This document shows, piece by piece, positions 14,360 through 22,827 of a DNA stretch of 47,062 bases (its first letter is position 1; each line of letters begins with the position of its first letter). The stretch lies in the NCBI GenBank assembly GCA_930989465.1, contig CAKNLX010000005.1, positions 1-47,062 on the forward strand, given 5' to 3'. The translations under genes and the position numbers were made by a program. The notes beneath the pieces were generated by a model that was not told where the DNA came from, made no database searches, and saw nothing but the letters and a program-made list of their open reading frames with translations. The DNA comes from an uncultured Lactobacillus sp. GTDB lineage: Bacteria > Bacillota > Bacilli > Lactobacillales > Lactobacillaceae.

Positions 14360-14391
14360 AAACGCAAAGGGTTTAAACCCCTTTGCGTTTA
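14360..14391 (-). terminator. Terminator of the tdk-prfA-prmC-ywlC unit
   Basis: Twelve-base arms (AAACGCAAAGGG and CCCTTTGCGTTT) flank a TTTAAAC loop. On the minus strand the stem is followed by a T run, just past the ywlC stop. Confidence 0.85.
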
Positions 14392-14395
14392 TTTT

Positions 14396-15397
14396 TTATT
14401 TATTAAAATGATGTCCACCAGCAGCTTTGTTCAAACGATTCATGTAAGCCAAACTTTCTTCGCCTTCATCAAAACCTTGAACATAAATTGTGGCGATGTC
14501 GTCTTTATCGTCAAAATAACGTAATCCGCCAAATAAATTATGATCGGCATCAACTAAGTTCTTACCTAAATTAAACTTGTTTTCATCTGGCAAATCAATT
14601 TGATCCAAAACTGAACCCAGTGCGGCAACACCCGTTTTATCATTAAAGTCAATTTGACTAAAGTCAGCGGGATCATCTACTACGATCACTGGTTCACTTG
14701 GAGCATAGTGGCGATACTTCATACCTGGAGCCTTCGGCACATCTTTATCTGCAACCTTACCAGTATTAATTAAAACTTTTTCGCCTAAAACTTCACTAAG
14801 TTCTTCTGGCGTAATCTCACCTGGACGAAGAACAATTGGAGTTTTGACTGATAAATCAATAATAGTTGATTCAAGACCCACGCGAGTTGGACCACCATCA
14901 ATAATACCTGCAATCTTACCTTTCAAATCGTGGTAAACATGCTCAGCTGTTGTTGGACTTGGCTTAGTTGAGGTATTAGCAGATGGACCTACGATTGGAT
15001 AACCCAATTTTGCAATCAAATCATGAGTTAACTGATCGTCAGGACAACGAAATGCAACTGTATCAAGACCACCTGTAACAGCATCTGGAAGCGTACCAGG
15101 CTTGACAAACAAAAGCAAAGTCAATGGACCTGGCCAAAAATGCTTGATTAATTTCTTAGCTCTTTCAGGCACTTCCTTGGCATAACGCTCCATCATTTTT
15201 TCATCAGAAACCGTAACGATCAATGGATTATCACTAGGGCGACCTTTTGCGGCATAAACGCCCTTGACAGACTTTTCTTTAGTTGCAATAGCGCCTAACC
15301 CATAAACTGTTTCAGTAGGAAATGCTACAAGCTCCCCTTCAGCTAATAATTTAACAGCTTCATCAAGTTGATCTTTTTTAAAAATTTTGGTTTCCAT
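14396..15397 (-). CDS. ywlC: Threonylcarbamoyl-AMP synthase (Sua5/YwlC)
   Basis: The enzyme makes the L-threonylcarbamoyl-AMP used for t6A37 modification of ANN-decoding tRNAs. The N-terminal YrdC domain (about residues 5-200) shows VAFPTETVYGLGA, KGRPSDNPL and GPSANTSTKPSPTTAEHV. The C-terminal Sua5 domain (KAPGMKYRHYAPSEPVIVV) makes it the long Sua5 type rather than short TsaC. I prefer the ATG at 15397 (METKIFKK), six bases after the prmC stop. An in-frame GTG at 15415 inside the SD-like GGAAGGTGG is the alternative. Confidence 0.9.
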   Translation of the reverse strand: METKIFKKDQLDEAVKLLAEGELVAFPTETVYGLGAIATKEKSVKGVYAAKGRPSDNPLIVTVSDEKMMERYAKEVPERAKKLIKHFWPGPLTLLLFVKPGTLPDAVTGGLDTVAFRCPDDQLTHDLIAKLGYPIVGPSANTSTKPSPTTAEHVYHDLKGKIAGIIDGGPTRVGLESTIIDLSVKTPIVLRPGEITPEELSEVLGEKVLINTGKVADKDVPKAPGMKYRHYAPSEPVIVVDDPADFSQIDFNDKTGVAALGSVLDQIDLPDENKFNLGKNLVDADHNLFGGLRYFDDKDDIATIYVQGFDEGEESLAYMNRLNKAAGGHHFNK

Positions 15398-15402
15398 AAT
15401 TT

Positions 15403-16245
15403 TTATTTTTGCCACCTTCCATGAACCATGCGTGGCTTGCCGGCCATGTCTTTTCTAAATTCAATATCAAAATCAGGCAATTCTTTAGCAAATAATTCTT
15501 TTAATTGATCTTCTTCACTGAAACCAAATTCCAAGAAAAATTCACCATGACTATTTAAATGATCACGAACCTGTTTAGCAAATTTTTTATAAAAATCTAA
15601 ACCGTCACTACCTGCAAAAAGAGCCTCTTTAGGTTCATTCTGCAGGACATTATCATCCATCTCCTTTTTTTCAGTTGTCTTAATATATGGCGGGTTAGAA
15701 ATAATCTTGTCGAACTTCTCTAATCCAATTAAGACATTCGCTTTGCGCGTTACTACATCCAAGTCATAAGTCAAGAAATTCTCTTCACTAGTTCTTAATG
15801 CAGAATCGGTAATATCACTAGCATAAAGGATCAAATCTTTAATTCCATTTTTCTCTGCCTCTTTAGCAAGAGCAACAGTGATGCATCCCGAACCAGTACC
15901 AAGATCAAGCACCTTATCGCCGCTCTTTAACGACTTAAGTGCCCACTCTACTAGTTCTTCGGTTTCAAAACGAGGAATCAAAACTCCGCGCTGTACCATG
16001 ATCTTATATCCCAAAAACCAGGCGTAACCCAAAATATACTGCGGAGAAACACCCTTAGCTAGCTTTTTAATATCTTTATTGGCTTGTTTTAACTGAGCAT
16101 CGGACAAGACCATATCCTGTTTTAACTCAAATTCACTTGGAGTCAAATTAAGACGTTCAGCTAAAACATAGTCAATATCTTCGGGACGAGCATTTTCAGC
16201 AGTTTCGCCTGCCTTAATTCTAATTTCCTTTAAAGTTTTAGGCAT
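15403..16245 (-). CDS. prmC: Release factor glutamine methyltransferase
   Basis: PrmC N5-methylates the glutamine of the GGQ motif in release factors. The 280 residues have the N-terminal helical substrate-binding domain and a SAM-dependent domain with [16 protein letters not shown]. The catalytic ISNPPYI motif lies near residue 182. The gene overlaps the end of prfA by eight bases, so the enzyme and its substrate RF1 are produced together. Confidence 0.95.
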   Translation of the reverse strand: MPKTLKEIRIKAGETAENARPEDIDYVLAERLNLTPSEFELKQDMVLSDAQLKQANKDIKKLAKGVSPQYILGYAWFLGYKIMVQRGVLIPRFETEELVEWALKSLKSGDKVLDLGTGSGCITVALAKEAEKNGIKDLILYASDITDSALRTSEENFLTYDLDVVTRKANVLIGLEKFDKIISNPPYIKTTEKKEMDDNVLQNEPKEALFAGSDGLDFYKKFAKQVRDHLNSHGEFFLEFGFSEEDQLKELFAKELPDFDIEFRKDMAGKPRMVHGRWQK

Positions 16246-17326
16246 TTTGATCAGCCAACTCCTCTAATTGCTTAGTTTGGTTATAAAGAATCAATGCATC
16301 AATAATTTCGTCAAGTTCACCGTTCATTACTCGATCAAGCTTGTTAATAGTTAAACCAATACGGTGATCAGTTACACGGTTTTGAGGATAGTTGTAGGTT
16401 CTAATTCTTTCTGAACGATCCCCTGTACCAACAGCGCTCTTACGCTTGGCATCATATTGAGCTTGATTTTGACTTTCGTAATAATCGTAAACACGAGATT
16501 TCAAAATTTGCATAGCTTTTTCACGGTTTTGTTGCTGACTACGTTGATCCTGCATAGCAACTACGATGCCCGTTGGTAAGTGAGTCATACGTACGGCACT
16601 AGAAGTCTTGTTGATGTGCTGACCACCGGCACCACTTGAACGGTAAACATCGACACGAATATCTTTAGGATCAATATCAATATCAACTTGCTCATATTCT
16701 GGCATAACGGCAACAGTAGCAGTTGAGGTATGAACACGACCTTGGGATTCAGTTACTGGGATACGTTGAACACGGTGAGCACCATTTTCATATTTCAATT
16801 TTGAATAAACCTTATCCCCAGTAATCATAATGGCAACACGCTTATAACCACCAACTTCTGTTGGTTCTGTATCAATCATTGAAACTTTCCAGTTTTGACG
16901 TTCAGCGTATTTTTCATACATTCTAAGCAAATCGCCAGCAAAAAGTGAAGCTTCATCACCACCAGCGGCACCACGAATTTCCATGATGATGTCTTTGTCA
17001 TCATTAGGATCCTTTGGCAGCATTAAAATTTTAATTTGATCTTCAAGTTCTGGAATTTCTTTTTCAATTTCAGCGTTTTCTTCTTTAGCCATTTCGATCA
17101 AATCAGCATCTGTTTCACTGGCAATAATTTCTTTATTGTCAGCAATTTCTTGCTTATCCTTTTTGTATTTCTTGTACTTTTGTACAACTTCACGCAAATC
17201 GGCTTCTTCTTTAGAAATTTCCATGTAACGCTTAGTATCATTAATAACTTCAGGGTCTGCCATCATTTCTTGAAGTTCTTCATAATGAGCTACTAAGCCC
17301 TCTAATTGAGCCATTACTTTATCCAT
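16238..17326 (-). CDS. prfA: Peptide chain release factor 1
   Basis: RF1 releases the peptide at UAA and UAG. The 362 residues match family length. The peptidyl-release GGQ is in [17 protein letters not shown] near residue 233. The codon-reading tripeptide appears as PVT in [15 protein letters not shown], the P-x-T class of RF1. The N-terminal coiled-coil domain is Glu/Lys rich. It follows tdk by 16 bases and overlaps prmC. Confidence 0.96.
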   Translation of the reverse strand: MDKVMAQLEGLVAHYEELQEMMADPEVINDTKRYMEISKEEADLREVVQKYKKYKKDKQEIADNKEIIASETDADLIEMAKEENAEIEKEIPELEDQIKILMLPKDPNDDKDIIMEIRGAAGGDEASLFAGDLLRMYEKYAERQNWKVSMIDTEPTEVGGYKRVAIMITGDKVYSKLKYENGAHRVQRIPVTESQGRVHTSTATVAVMPEYEQVDIDIDPKDIRVDVYRSSGAGGQHINKTSSAVRMTHLPTGIVVAMQDQRSQQQNREKAMQILKSRVYDYYESQNQAQYDAKRKSAVGTGDRSERIRTYNYPQNRVTDHRIGLTINKLDRVMNGELDEIIDALILYNQTKQLEELADQNA

Positions 17327-17342
17327 AAATTAAAAGTCCTCT

Positions 17343-17942
17343 CTATCTCTGAATACCTGGGTGAAAATAATGATAGCGACAAACTGGATAGTAACTCTCA
17401 TCGCCACCAATTTGTACCTGCTCACCTTCATATACAGGTTTGCCATTATTAACTCTTAAATTCATTATTGCTTTATGACCACAATAATGACAAATAGTTT
17501 TCATCTCTTCTATTTTATCAGCAAAAATCAATAAATTTTCACTGCCTTCAAATAAATGATTCTGAAAATCATTTTTTAAGCCAAACGCCATTACTGGGAT
17601 ATTAAATTCATCTACAATTTTGGCACATTCCAAAACATGATGTCTTTTCAAAAACTGTGCTTCATCAATTAAAACACAAGCCAATTTTCCTTTTCCATCA
17701 GCTAGATCATGGCTATTCATCTTTTCGATGTATGTAAATAAATTCATATCTTCAGTAATTGGAATTGCCTTTCGATGTAAGCCAATCCTAGAAGCAACCG
17801 TACCAACACCACTACGATTATCAAGTCCGCTCGTCATTAAAGCAATTTTTCGTCCTTGTGCCTCATAATTGTGAGCCACCTTTAAAATTTCTATTGTTTT
17901 ACCACTACTCATTGCACCATAACGAAAAAATAATTGCGACAT
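17343..17942 (-). CDS. tdk: Thymidine kinase
   Basis: This is a type II cytosolic thymidine kinase of 199 residues in the salvage pathway. The P-loop GAMSSGKT is at the N-terminus, the catalytic Glu is in [10 protein letters not shown], and the lasso/zinc domain has CHYCG and [11 protein letters not shown], giving the four metal ligands. It heads the tdk-prfA-prmC-ywlC unit and diverges from murT. Confidence 0.96.
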   Translation of the reverse strand: MSQLFFRYGAMSSGKTIEILKVAHNYEAQGRKIALMTSGLDNRSGVGTVASRIGLHRKAIPITEDMNLFTYIEKMNSHDLADGKGKLACVLIDEAQFLKRHHVLECAKIVDEFNIPVMAFGLKNDFQNHLFEGSENLLIFADKIEEMKTICHYCGHKAIMNLRVNNGKPVYEGEQVQIGGDESYYPVCRYHYFHPGIQR

Positions 17943-18091
17943 TCCGGGCCCTCCCTTTTACTTAAAAAGTATTCGCCTAACATAGTATAGAGGAAAAAAT
18001 AAATTTGTGTAGCTAAATGAACAGTAAAACCTCGTTTTCATTCCTGCTCTATGCTAAACTAAAACATAGTTTTAAAGTGAGGGATTATAAC

Positions 18092-19444
18092 ATGAGTTTT
18101 AAATCAGGAATCGCCAAAGTTGCGGGAAAGTCTAGTTACTGGTTTTTACATAACGTTTTAAAAGGTGGTACTAGTTTTCCTGGCAAGTTTGCTATGAAAA
18201 TTGATCCAAACGTTCTTAATTCTCTAGCCAAAGGCTACGAAACCGTAATCGTTACTGGTACTAATGGGAAAACCATGACTACTGCATTAATAGTTGAAGC
18301 CTTAAAGAAAAAATACGGTGATGTTTTAACTAACCCATCAGGTTCAAACATGCAGCAAGGAATTGTAACGGCTTTTTTGGCTCACAAACATAAACATGTT
18401 AAGCGAAAGATTGCGGTGCTAGAAGTTGATGAAGCTAACGTAAAAATGGTAACTAAGTTGCTTCATCCTAGCGTATTTGTTTTAACAAATATTTTCCGTG
18501 ATCAGATGGATCGATACGGTGAGATTTATACGACCTACGACAAAATCGTTGATGGTATCAAATTAGCACCTGATGCGACCATTATTGCTAACGGCGATGC
18601 AAGCATCTTTTCATCAGTTGAGCTCCCTAATAAGAAAATTTTCTACGGTTTCAAATTACCTGATGATAAACCAGAAAACGATCTTAAGGCCCCTGTTAAT
18701 ACTGATGGTGTGCTCTGCCCTAAATGTGATCATATTTTGCATTACCATAGCAGAATTTACGCAAACTTAGGTGACTTCTTCTGCCCTAATTGTGGCTACG
18801 ACCGTCCTGACTTGACTTTTACAGTCAATAACATTCTTGAACAAACGCCTAATAGTTTGAAATTCCAAATGGGCAACAAGGATTACTCTATTAACATCGG
18901 TGGTACTTACAACATTTATAATGCTTTGGCTGCTTACTCAGTAGCACGTCATTTTGGCTTAACTGAAGCTGAAGTTGCTCAAGCATTTGCAGAAAACAAG
19001 CGTATTTTTGGCCGTCAAGAATTAATTCATTACGGTAATAAAGATATTGATTTAATCTTGGTCAAAAATCCTGTTGGACTTGATGAAGTGTTACACATGC
19101 TCAACACCGAAAAGGATGATTATTCTTTAGTTGCACTGCTTAACGCTAACCACGCAGATGGTATTGATACATCATGGATTTGGGATGCTGATTTTGAAGG
19201 ATTAAATAAAGACAAGATTAAGAAAGTTCTGGTTGGTGGACAACGTTGGCATGACATGGGCTTCAGATTAGAAATTGCTGGCTTTGATCCAGGTACAATG
19301 AGCACCAATCCAGATTATGATAGTTTAATCGAAGAAATTAAAAAATTACCAACTAAGAAGGTTTATATTCTTTCTACTTATACTGCTATGCTTGCCCTTA
19401 GAAAGAAAATGGCCGAAAAGAAAATTATTAAAGCTGGTATGTAA
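18092..19444 (+). CDS. murT: Lipid II isoglutaminyl synthase subunit MurT
   Basis: MurT is a Mur-ligase-like subunit that, with the glutamine amidotransferase GatD, amidates D-Glu of lipid II to D-isoglutamine. The 450 residues have a P-loop VTGTNGKTMTT, Mur central motifs (EVDEANV, TNIFRDQMDRYGE) and the MurT-specific four-Cys ribbon (CPKCDH and CPNCGYD, residues 210-240). The C-terminal DUF1727 domain follows (LVALLNANHADGIDTSWIWD). I start it at the ATG at 18092, seven bases after GAGGG. An upstream frame from 18017 adds a non-homologous leader. No gatD lies next to it in this window, and a terminator follows at once. Confidence 0.93.
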   Translation: MSFKSGIAKVAGKSSYWFLHNVLKGGTSFPGKFAMKIDPNVLNSLAKGYETVIVTGTNGKTMTTALIVEALKKKYGDVLTNPSGSNMQQGIVTAFLAHKHKHVKRKIAVLEVDEANVKMVTKLLHPSVFVLTNIFRDQMDRYGEIYTTYDKIVDGIKLAPDATIIANGDASIFSSVELPNKKIFYGFKLPDDKPENDLKAPVNTDGVLCPKCDHILHYHSRIYANLGDFFCPNCGYDRPDLTFTVNNILEQTPNSLKFQMGNKDYSINIGGTYNIYNALAAYSVARHFGLTEAEVAQAFAENKRIFGRQELIHYGNKDIDLILVKNPVGLDEVLHMLNTEKDDYSLVALLNANHADGIDTSWIWDADFEGLNKDKIKKVLVGGQRWHDMGFRLEIAGFDPGTMSTNPDYDSLIEEIKKLPTKKVYILSTYTAMLALRKKMAEKKIIKAGM

Positions 19445-19448
19445 CGAT

Positions 19449-19477
19449 AAAGATTCACGCAAAGTGAATCTTTTTAT
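19449..19477 (+). terminator. murT terminator
   Basis: AAAGATTCAC and GTGAATCTTT form a 10-bp stem with a GCAAA loop and a following T run, five bases after the murT stop. Confidence 0.85.
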
Positions 19478-19491
19478 TTTAGAGAAAAATA

Positions 19492-19524
19492 AAAAGGTCT
19501 AAGCTGAAATAGCTTAAACCTTTT
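19492..19524 (-). terminator. Original terminator of the tRNA-Glu/tRNA-Gln unit, displaced by E1
   Basis: The arms AAAAGGTCTAAGCT and AGCTTAAACCTTTT pair fully only as minus-strand RNA (one G-U), with a T run beyond. It lies immediately outside the left att copy, so before insertion it would have followed tRNA-Gln directly. Confidence 0.7.
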
Positions 19525-19527
19525 CTT

Positions 19528-19552
19528 TATTATTGAGATATTGGGGCTCGAA
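19528..19552. repeat. E1 attL core
   Basis: This 25-base sequence is identical to 26683-26707. It holds the last 20 bases of tRNA-Gln plus five flanking bases. Identity stops at 19553 (T here, C at the right copy), marking the displaced tRNA 3' fragment. Confidence 0.9.
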
Positions 19553-19602
19553 TCACATTGTCTTAATGTCTTGGTATATCTGCATTTTTAAACCTAAAAA
19601 AT

Positions 19603-19625
19603 AATATTGATTAAAATATTGATTA
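19603..19625. repeat. E1 candidate integrase arm-type sites
   Basis: AATATTGATTA occurs twice, at 19603-19613 and 19615-19625, a 12-bp period. The pair lies between attL and the integrase and overlaps its stop codon. E2 has a comparable 12-bp-spaced pair at the same relative place. Confidence 0.45.
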
Positions 19626-20780
19626 TTTACCCTCTAACAGACGCACAAGTTTGTTAGTTGTATCCTTTTTCTGGTCGTCTGTAACGTGGGTATAAATATT
19701 CATAGTCGTGTTAATATCCGCATGTCCTAAACGCGCTTTAACTTCATTCATTGATGCACCAGCTTCAAATAATAAAGAAGCGTGCGTATGCCTAAAGCCG
19801 TGAATCTTAATTCTTCTTAGTTTGTACTTCTTACAAATAGCCACATTCCATTGCCGTGGTTTTGACATTGAAAGATAACCATTATTGATAGTAGAAAAAA
19901 GTAAATTATCACTATTTAAGAAGTTATAACCTAATTTAAGCATGGTCTTTTGTTGCATTAATCTATACTCTTTCAAGTATTCCATTGTGGCTGCATCCAT
20001 GTTTAAATTTCTGAAACTATTTTCAGTTTTAGGCGTGTCTTCATACAATTCATTGTTTAAACCAACGGTAATATCTTTATTAATACTAATAGTATTATCT
20101 TTGAAATTAATATCTGACCATTTAAGCGCCAATGCCTCACCTTTACGCATTCCTGAATAAGCTAATAACCTAAAGAAAACAAAATACTTGAAGTTGTATT
20201 CTTTTGCATCCCTTAGAAAGATGTTTAATTCATCTTTAGAGTAAAAGTCGGTGAATGGTTTAGGCTTATTTTTAGCTTTAGGTGGGATGACCTTATTCAT
20301 TGGATTCTTACTAATCAGCTCTAAATTATTGATGCCGTAGTTCAAAACATTATTCGTATAACGTATGAACCGCTTATAAGTCTTAGGCGCATCATTAAAC
20401 CAAATATTTACGGCTTTCTGACAGTCTAAAACGGTTAATTTATCAATATACTTACTACCTAATTGCTTTAGAATATGGTCGTCAAAATAACGTGTAGTAG
20501 TAGCATATGTGCTAGTCTTAACAGTTTCACGATAAATCTTAAGCCACATCTTATAAAGCTTATTAAAAGTAATATGTCCCTTACTTTCTGGGATATACTC
20601 ACCTTTAATTACTTTTAGTTGATAGTTTAAATATGCCTCTTGTGCTTCTTTCTTTGATTTATAGCCTTGTTTTCTAATTTGAATTGAATGTCCTGTTGTT
20701 TCATCAACACCCACATATAAATTAAAACCATAACGCTTTTTCCCACTAGGCGTGGTGTATTCCTTAATATCATTATTCAT
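19623..20780 (-). CDS. int: E1 tyrosine integrase
   Basis: This phage-type tyrosine recombinase of 385 residues would integrate and excise E1 at tRNA-Gln. An N-terminal AP2-like arm-binding domain (GKKRYGFNLYVGVDETTGHSIQIRKQGYKSKKEAQEAY) is followed by a SAM-like core-binding domain at about residues 70-160. The catalytic domain has Arg in YSGMRKGEALALKWSDI, His-x-x-Arg in IHGFRHTHASLLFEAG, a second His/Lys region GHADINTT and the nucleophile Tyr in MNIYTHV. It is about half identical to the E2 integrase at 39.5-40.7 kb by eye. AGAGG precedes the ATG. Confidence 0.95.
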   Translation of the reverse strand: MNNDIKEYTTPSGKKRYGFNLYVGVDETTGHSIQIRKQGYKSKKEAQEAYLNYQLKVIKGEYIPESKGHITFNKLYKMWLKIYRETVKTSTYATTTRYFDDHILKQLGSKYIDKLTVLDCQKAVNIWFNDAPKTYKRFIRYTNNVLNYGINNLELISKNPMNKVIPPKAKNKPKPFTDFYSKDELNIFLRDAKEYNFKYFVFFRLLAYSGMRKGEALALKWSDINFKDNTISINKDITVGLNNELYEDTPKTENSFRNLNMDAATMEYLKEYRLMQQKTMLKLGYNFLNSDNLLFSTINNGYLSMSKPRQWNVAICKKYKLRRIKIHGFRHTHASLLFEAGASMNEVKARLGHADINTTMNIYTHVTDDQKKDTTNKLVRLLEGK

Positions 20781-20806
20781 GTTAATAACCTCTTTTAATT
20801 AGTACA

Positions 20807-20838
20807 TGTGCAGGTAGACTAATCTTAAATGCTTAACA
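20807..20838 (+). repeat. E1 GCTAATC-type repeat, copy 1 (upstream of int)
   Basis: This 32-base sequence (TGTGCAGGTAGACTAATC...) closely matches 22652-22683, and in inverse orientation 26475-26506. It lies just upstream of the integrase start. It is a candidate operator shared by the int and replication units. Confidence 0.7.
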
Positions 20839-20948
20839 TAAATAATTTAGTTGTGAGGGATGCCTCATTTTACCAACGCTGTGGGATGCAAGATAATCAA
20901 CTAACAACTAATTAGAACGAACTAGGCTTTAGAATTGCGATGTCAGCA

Positions 20949-21482
20949 TTATTTATTATTGTAATAATCTATTATCTGCTTCATAGTTGTAAAGTTTAAG
21001 AAGATAGTATATTCAAGTAATAACTTAATATCATCATCGTTGTATTCGTCTTTAGTGGTTAACAGTCGCTCAATATTCGGACTATCAAAAATAAAATTAA
21101 AGTGGTCTTTCCAAAATTGGTTATCAATATTGGAAGGCTTTTTTATTTTGGCTTGTTTTAAATAAGCATCAACTGTTTTATCAAAACTACCGCCCATTAT
21201 TTGACCTGTTGGGTCTTTCCATTTTTCTTTGTAAGCATCATCCAACTGTTTATAGATGTAATCCTTTGAATAACCTGTATTCGGTTTGTCATCAATTCCT
21301 TGTAAATATGGAACTGTTACATCAAAGAAGTTTGCTAATGCTTGCCACGTTTCTATTTTTGGTTCACGCTTATTATTTTCATAAAAGCTAATTATTTGAT
21401 TACTTATTCCAATTTTATTAGCTAGTTGTGCTTGACTTAATCCAACCTTTTTACGCAATTCTTTAATTCTATTCTGTGTCAT
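20949..21482 (-). CDS. E1 CI-like repressor (XRE HTH)
   Basis: The 177-residue protein has an N-terminal XRE helix-turn-helix (residues 1-65: RIKELRKKVGLSQAQLANKIGISNQIISFYENNKREPKIETWQALANFFDV). It is followed by a non-peptidase C-terminal region with no S24 Ser-Lys dyad that I can see. That suggests induction by a helper-encoded anti-repressor, as for Stl-type repressors, not RecA-driven cleavage; this part is inference. It diverges from the early operon across a control region with TTCCTACA operators. AGAGGTG precedes the ATG. Confidence 0.85.
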   Translation of the reverse strand: MTQNRIKELRKKVGLSQAQLANKIGISNQIISFYENNKREPKIETWQALANFFDVTVPYLQGIDDKPNTGYSKDYIYKQLDDAYKEKWKDPTGQIMGGSFDKTVDAYLKQAKIKKPSNIDNQFWKDHFNFIFDSPNIERLLTTKDEYNDDDIKLLLEYTIFLNFTTMKQIIDYYNNK

Positions 21483-21516
21483 TGTTTTTCACCTCTTTAT
21501 TACATAATAGCAAATA

Positions 21517-21593
21517 TTCCTACAAAAGTTTATTATTTTCTTTACTTTCCTACAAATGTAGAATATTATATTAATTGTAAACAAATGTAGGAA
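21517..21593. promoter_or_regulatory. E1 switch region: early promoter and TTCCTACA operators
   Basis: The plus-strand promoter has -35 TTTACT (21541-21546) and -10 TATTAT (21564-21569). The intervening 17 bases are exactly the palindrome TTCCTACAAATGTAGAA. Further half-sites lie at 21517-21524 (TTCCTACA) and 21586-21593 (TGTAGGAA). A repressor on the central site would sit squarely between -35 and -10. Confidence 0.75.
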
Positions 21594-21606
21594 AGGAAGA
21601 AACACT

Positions 21607-21810
21607 ATGACAGAATATTTTTCATTTAAAGAAGCTATGAAGTATTTAGGTGTTAAATCACACAAAACCCTAAATTATTACATTAAACAAGGTTTACCAG
21701 TAACTATTATTGGTAACTCTAAGCGCATTAGCAAAACCGCTATTGATGATTTTATGCAAGCCCACACAGCGGTAGTGCATCCCACAAAGGCGGTGGTAAA
21801 CAATGACTAA
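21607..21810 (+). CDS. E1 excisionase/AlpA-like HTH protein
   Basis: This 67-residue MerR/Xis-type winged-helix protein (YFSFKEAMKYLGVKSHKTLNYYIKQGLPVTIIGNSKRISKTAIDDFMQAH) is of the kind that acts as excisionase or as activator of int/rep genes in satellites. It is the first gene of the early operon, with AAGGAAG before the ATG. The last eight bases overlap the next gene. The exact role is inferred from position and fold. Confidence 0.7.
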   Translation: MTEYFSFKEAMKYLGVKSHKTLNYYIKQGLPVTIIGNSKRISKTAIDDFMQAHTAVVHPTKAVVNND

Positions 21811-22021
21811 TTACAGTGCAGACGGTTCAAACGTGGTTAATCGTTGGTATAAGGACGGTTACCTCTATTGTGCATTTGTAGACGGTACGATTATGGAATA
21901 TGGGCGAAATAAGATTCCTGAAAGATATATAGAGGTTATGAGAAATGAACTAGCTCAAACCGTCTACGACTTGCAAGGTGGTAAATATGATTTTGACGAC
22001 TTTGAACCCGAGGAGGCTTAA
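21803..22021 (+). CDS. E1 hypothetical protein, 72 aa
   Basis: I do not recognise this protein. It is acidic at the C-terminus (DFDDFEPEEA) and has an N-terminal beta-rich segment (VVNRWYKDGYLYCAFVDGTIMEYGR). The start has GGCGGTGG upstream and overlaps the previous gene by eight bases. The next gene starts four bases after its stop, so it belongs to a tightly packed early operon. Confidence 0.6.
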   Translation: MTNYSADGSNVVNRWYKDGYLYCAFVDGTIMEYGRNKIPERYIEVMRNELAQTVYDLQGGKYDFDDFEPEEA

Positions 22022-22024
22022 ACA

Positions 22025-22249
22025 ATGAACGATGAAATTAAATTGCATCAAGCTTTATATGAAATGAACAGAATTGCAGAACAAATATTTGTTAGCTATG
22101 GATTATTGTCTAAGTTAATTGAAGATGTGCCAGAAGATGACCCGTCCGACCCTATTAGTACTAAAAAGATGCTGCAGCATTTAACCAATGAACTTGCTGA
22201 TTATTCAACCGACTTAACAGACAATGCTAAATCAATTAAGGAGCGTTAA
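22025..22249 (+). CDS. E1 hypothetical protein, 74 aa
   Basis: This is an unrecognised acidic, largely helical protein (LHQALYEMNRIAEQIFVSYGLLSKLIEDVPEDDPSDP...). GAGGAGG precedes the ATG. It lies in the early operon, three bases from the next gene. No motif suggests a function. Confidence 0.6.
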   Translation: MNDEIKLHQALYEMNRIAEQIFVSYGLLSKLIEDVPEDDPSDPISTKKMLQHLTNELADYSTDLTDNAKSIKER

Positions 22250-22251
22250 TA

Positions 22252-22527
22252 ATGGAGTTCAAACTAGACGAAAGCCAAGAAACAGAAATCAAAACTTATG
22301 TGCTTAACGTTGTGAGGGATGCAATCAAGCAAGCCACCACATCAAGCAAGCCTTACTTAAACCGCAAAGAAATTGCTAAATATTTTGGCGTTGCTGATTC
22401 AACTATTACATATTGGGCTTCATTAGGGATGCCAGTAGCTAATATTGACGGTCGCAAGCTTTATGGTAAACAGTCGATAACTCAATGGCTTAAAGCTCAT
22501 GAGATGCCGTCAATTAAGGCAAAATAA
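22252..22527 (+). CDS. E1 HTH DNA-binding protein, shared with E2
   Basis: The 91-residue protein has a C-terminal MerR/excisionase-like winged helix (residues 37-85: YLNRKEIAKYFGVADSTITYWASLGMPVANIDGRKLYGKQSITQWLK). The E2 protein at 43,652 is nearly the same over this region, in protein and in DNA, while the N-terminal parts differ more. In both elements it is the last gene before a GCTAATC-type repeat and the replication gene, so it may bind that repeat; that is inference. AAGGAG precedes the ATG. Confidence 0.75.
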   Translation: MEFKLDESQETEIKTYVLNVVRDAIKQATTSSKPYLNRKEIAKYFGVADSTITYWASLGMPVANIDGRKLYGKQSITQWLKAHEMPSIKAK

Positions 22528-22651
22528 AAAGCCTGTTACTTTCAGGACTGGTAACAAGCTAAATGTAATGGAACTTAATTGTTAATAAAAAGCAAGCCAG
22601 TTTAAACAGCTCTAGCAAGCTTTTATTAGTAATAATTATACCATGTTTACC

Positions 22652-22683
22652 TGTGCAGGTGGGCTAATCTTAGGTGTTTAACG
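22652..22683 (+). repeat. E1 GCTAATC-type repeat, copy 2 (upstream of replication genes)
   Basis: This second copy of the 32-base repeat ends a few bases before the SD of the 37-aa ORF that leads the helicase gene. The 120 bases before it (22528-22650) hold terminator-like inverted repeats around AAAAAGC/GCTTTTA and no gene. Confidence 0.7.
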
Positions 22684-22698
22684 TTTGGAGGTAAAAAC

Positions 22699-22812
22699 AT
22701 GAACAAGAAATTAATACAGGAACTAAAGAAGTTAAACAAAAACCTTGAAGCAATTAATAATACATTAGATGAAATTGATACAGATCTTGATTTTATAGGA
22801 GGTCGAATTTAG
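22699..22812 (+). CDS. E1 small ORF, 37 aa, leader of the helicase gene
   Basis: MNKKLIQELKKLNKNLEAIN begins a 37-residue, highly charged helical peptide with heptad-like Leu/Ile spacing. It has an excellent SD (GGAGGT, eight bases upstream) and ends 15 bases before the helicase start. It is either a genuine small coiled-coil partner or a leader peptide that delivers ribosomes to the helicase gene. Confidence 0.55.
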   Translation: MNKKLIQELKKLNKNLEAINNTLDEIDTDLDFIGGRI

Positions 22813-22827
22813 AAAGGCGGTTAAGTA

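Noticed and set aside
18017-18091. Longer MurT N-terminus
   Set aside because: The added residues are not family-like and there is no SD; GAGGG supports 18092.
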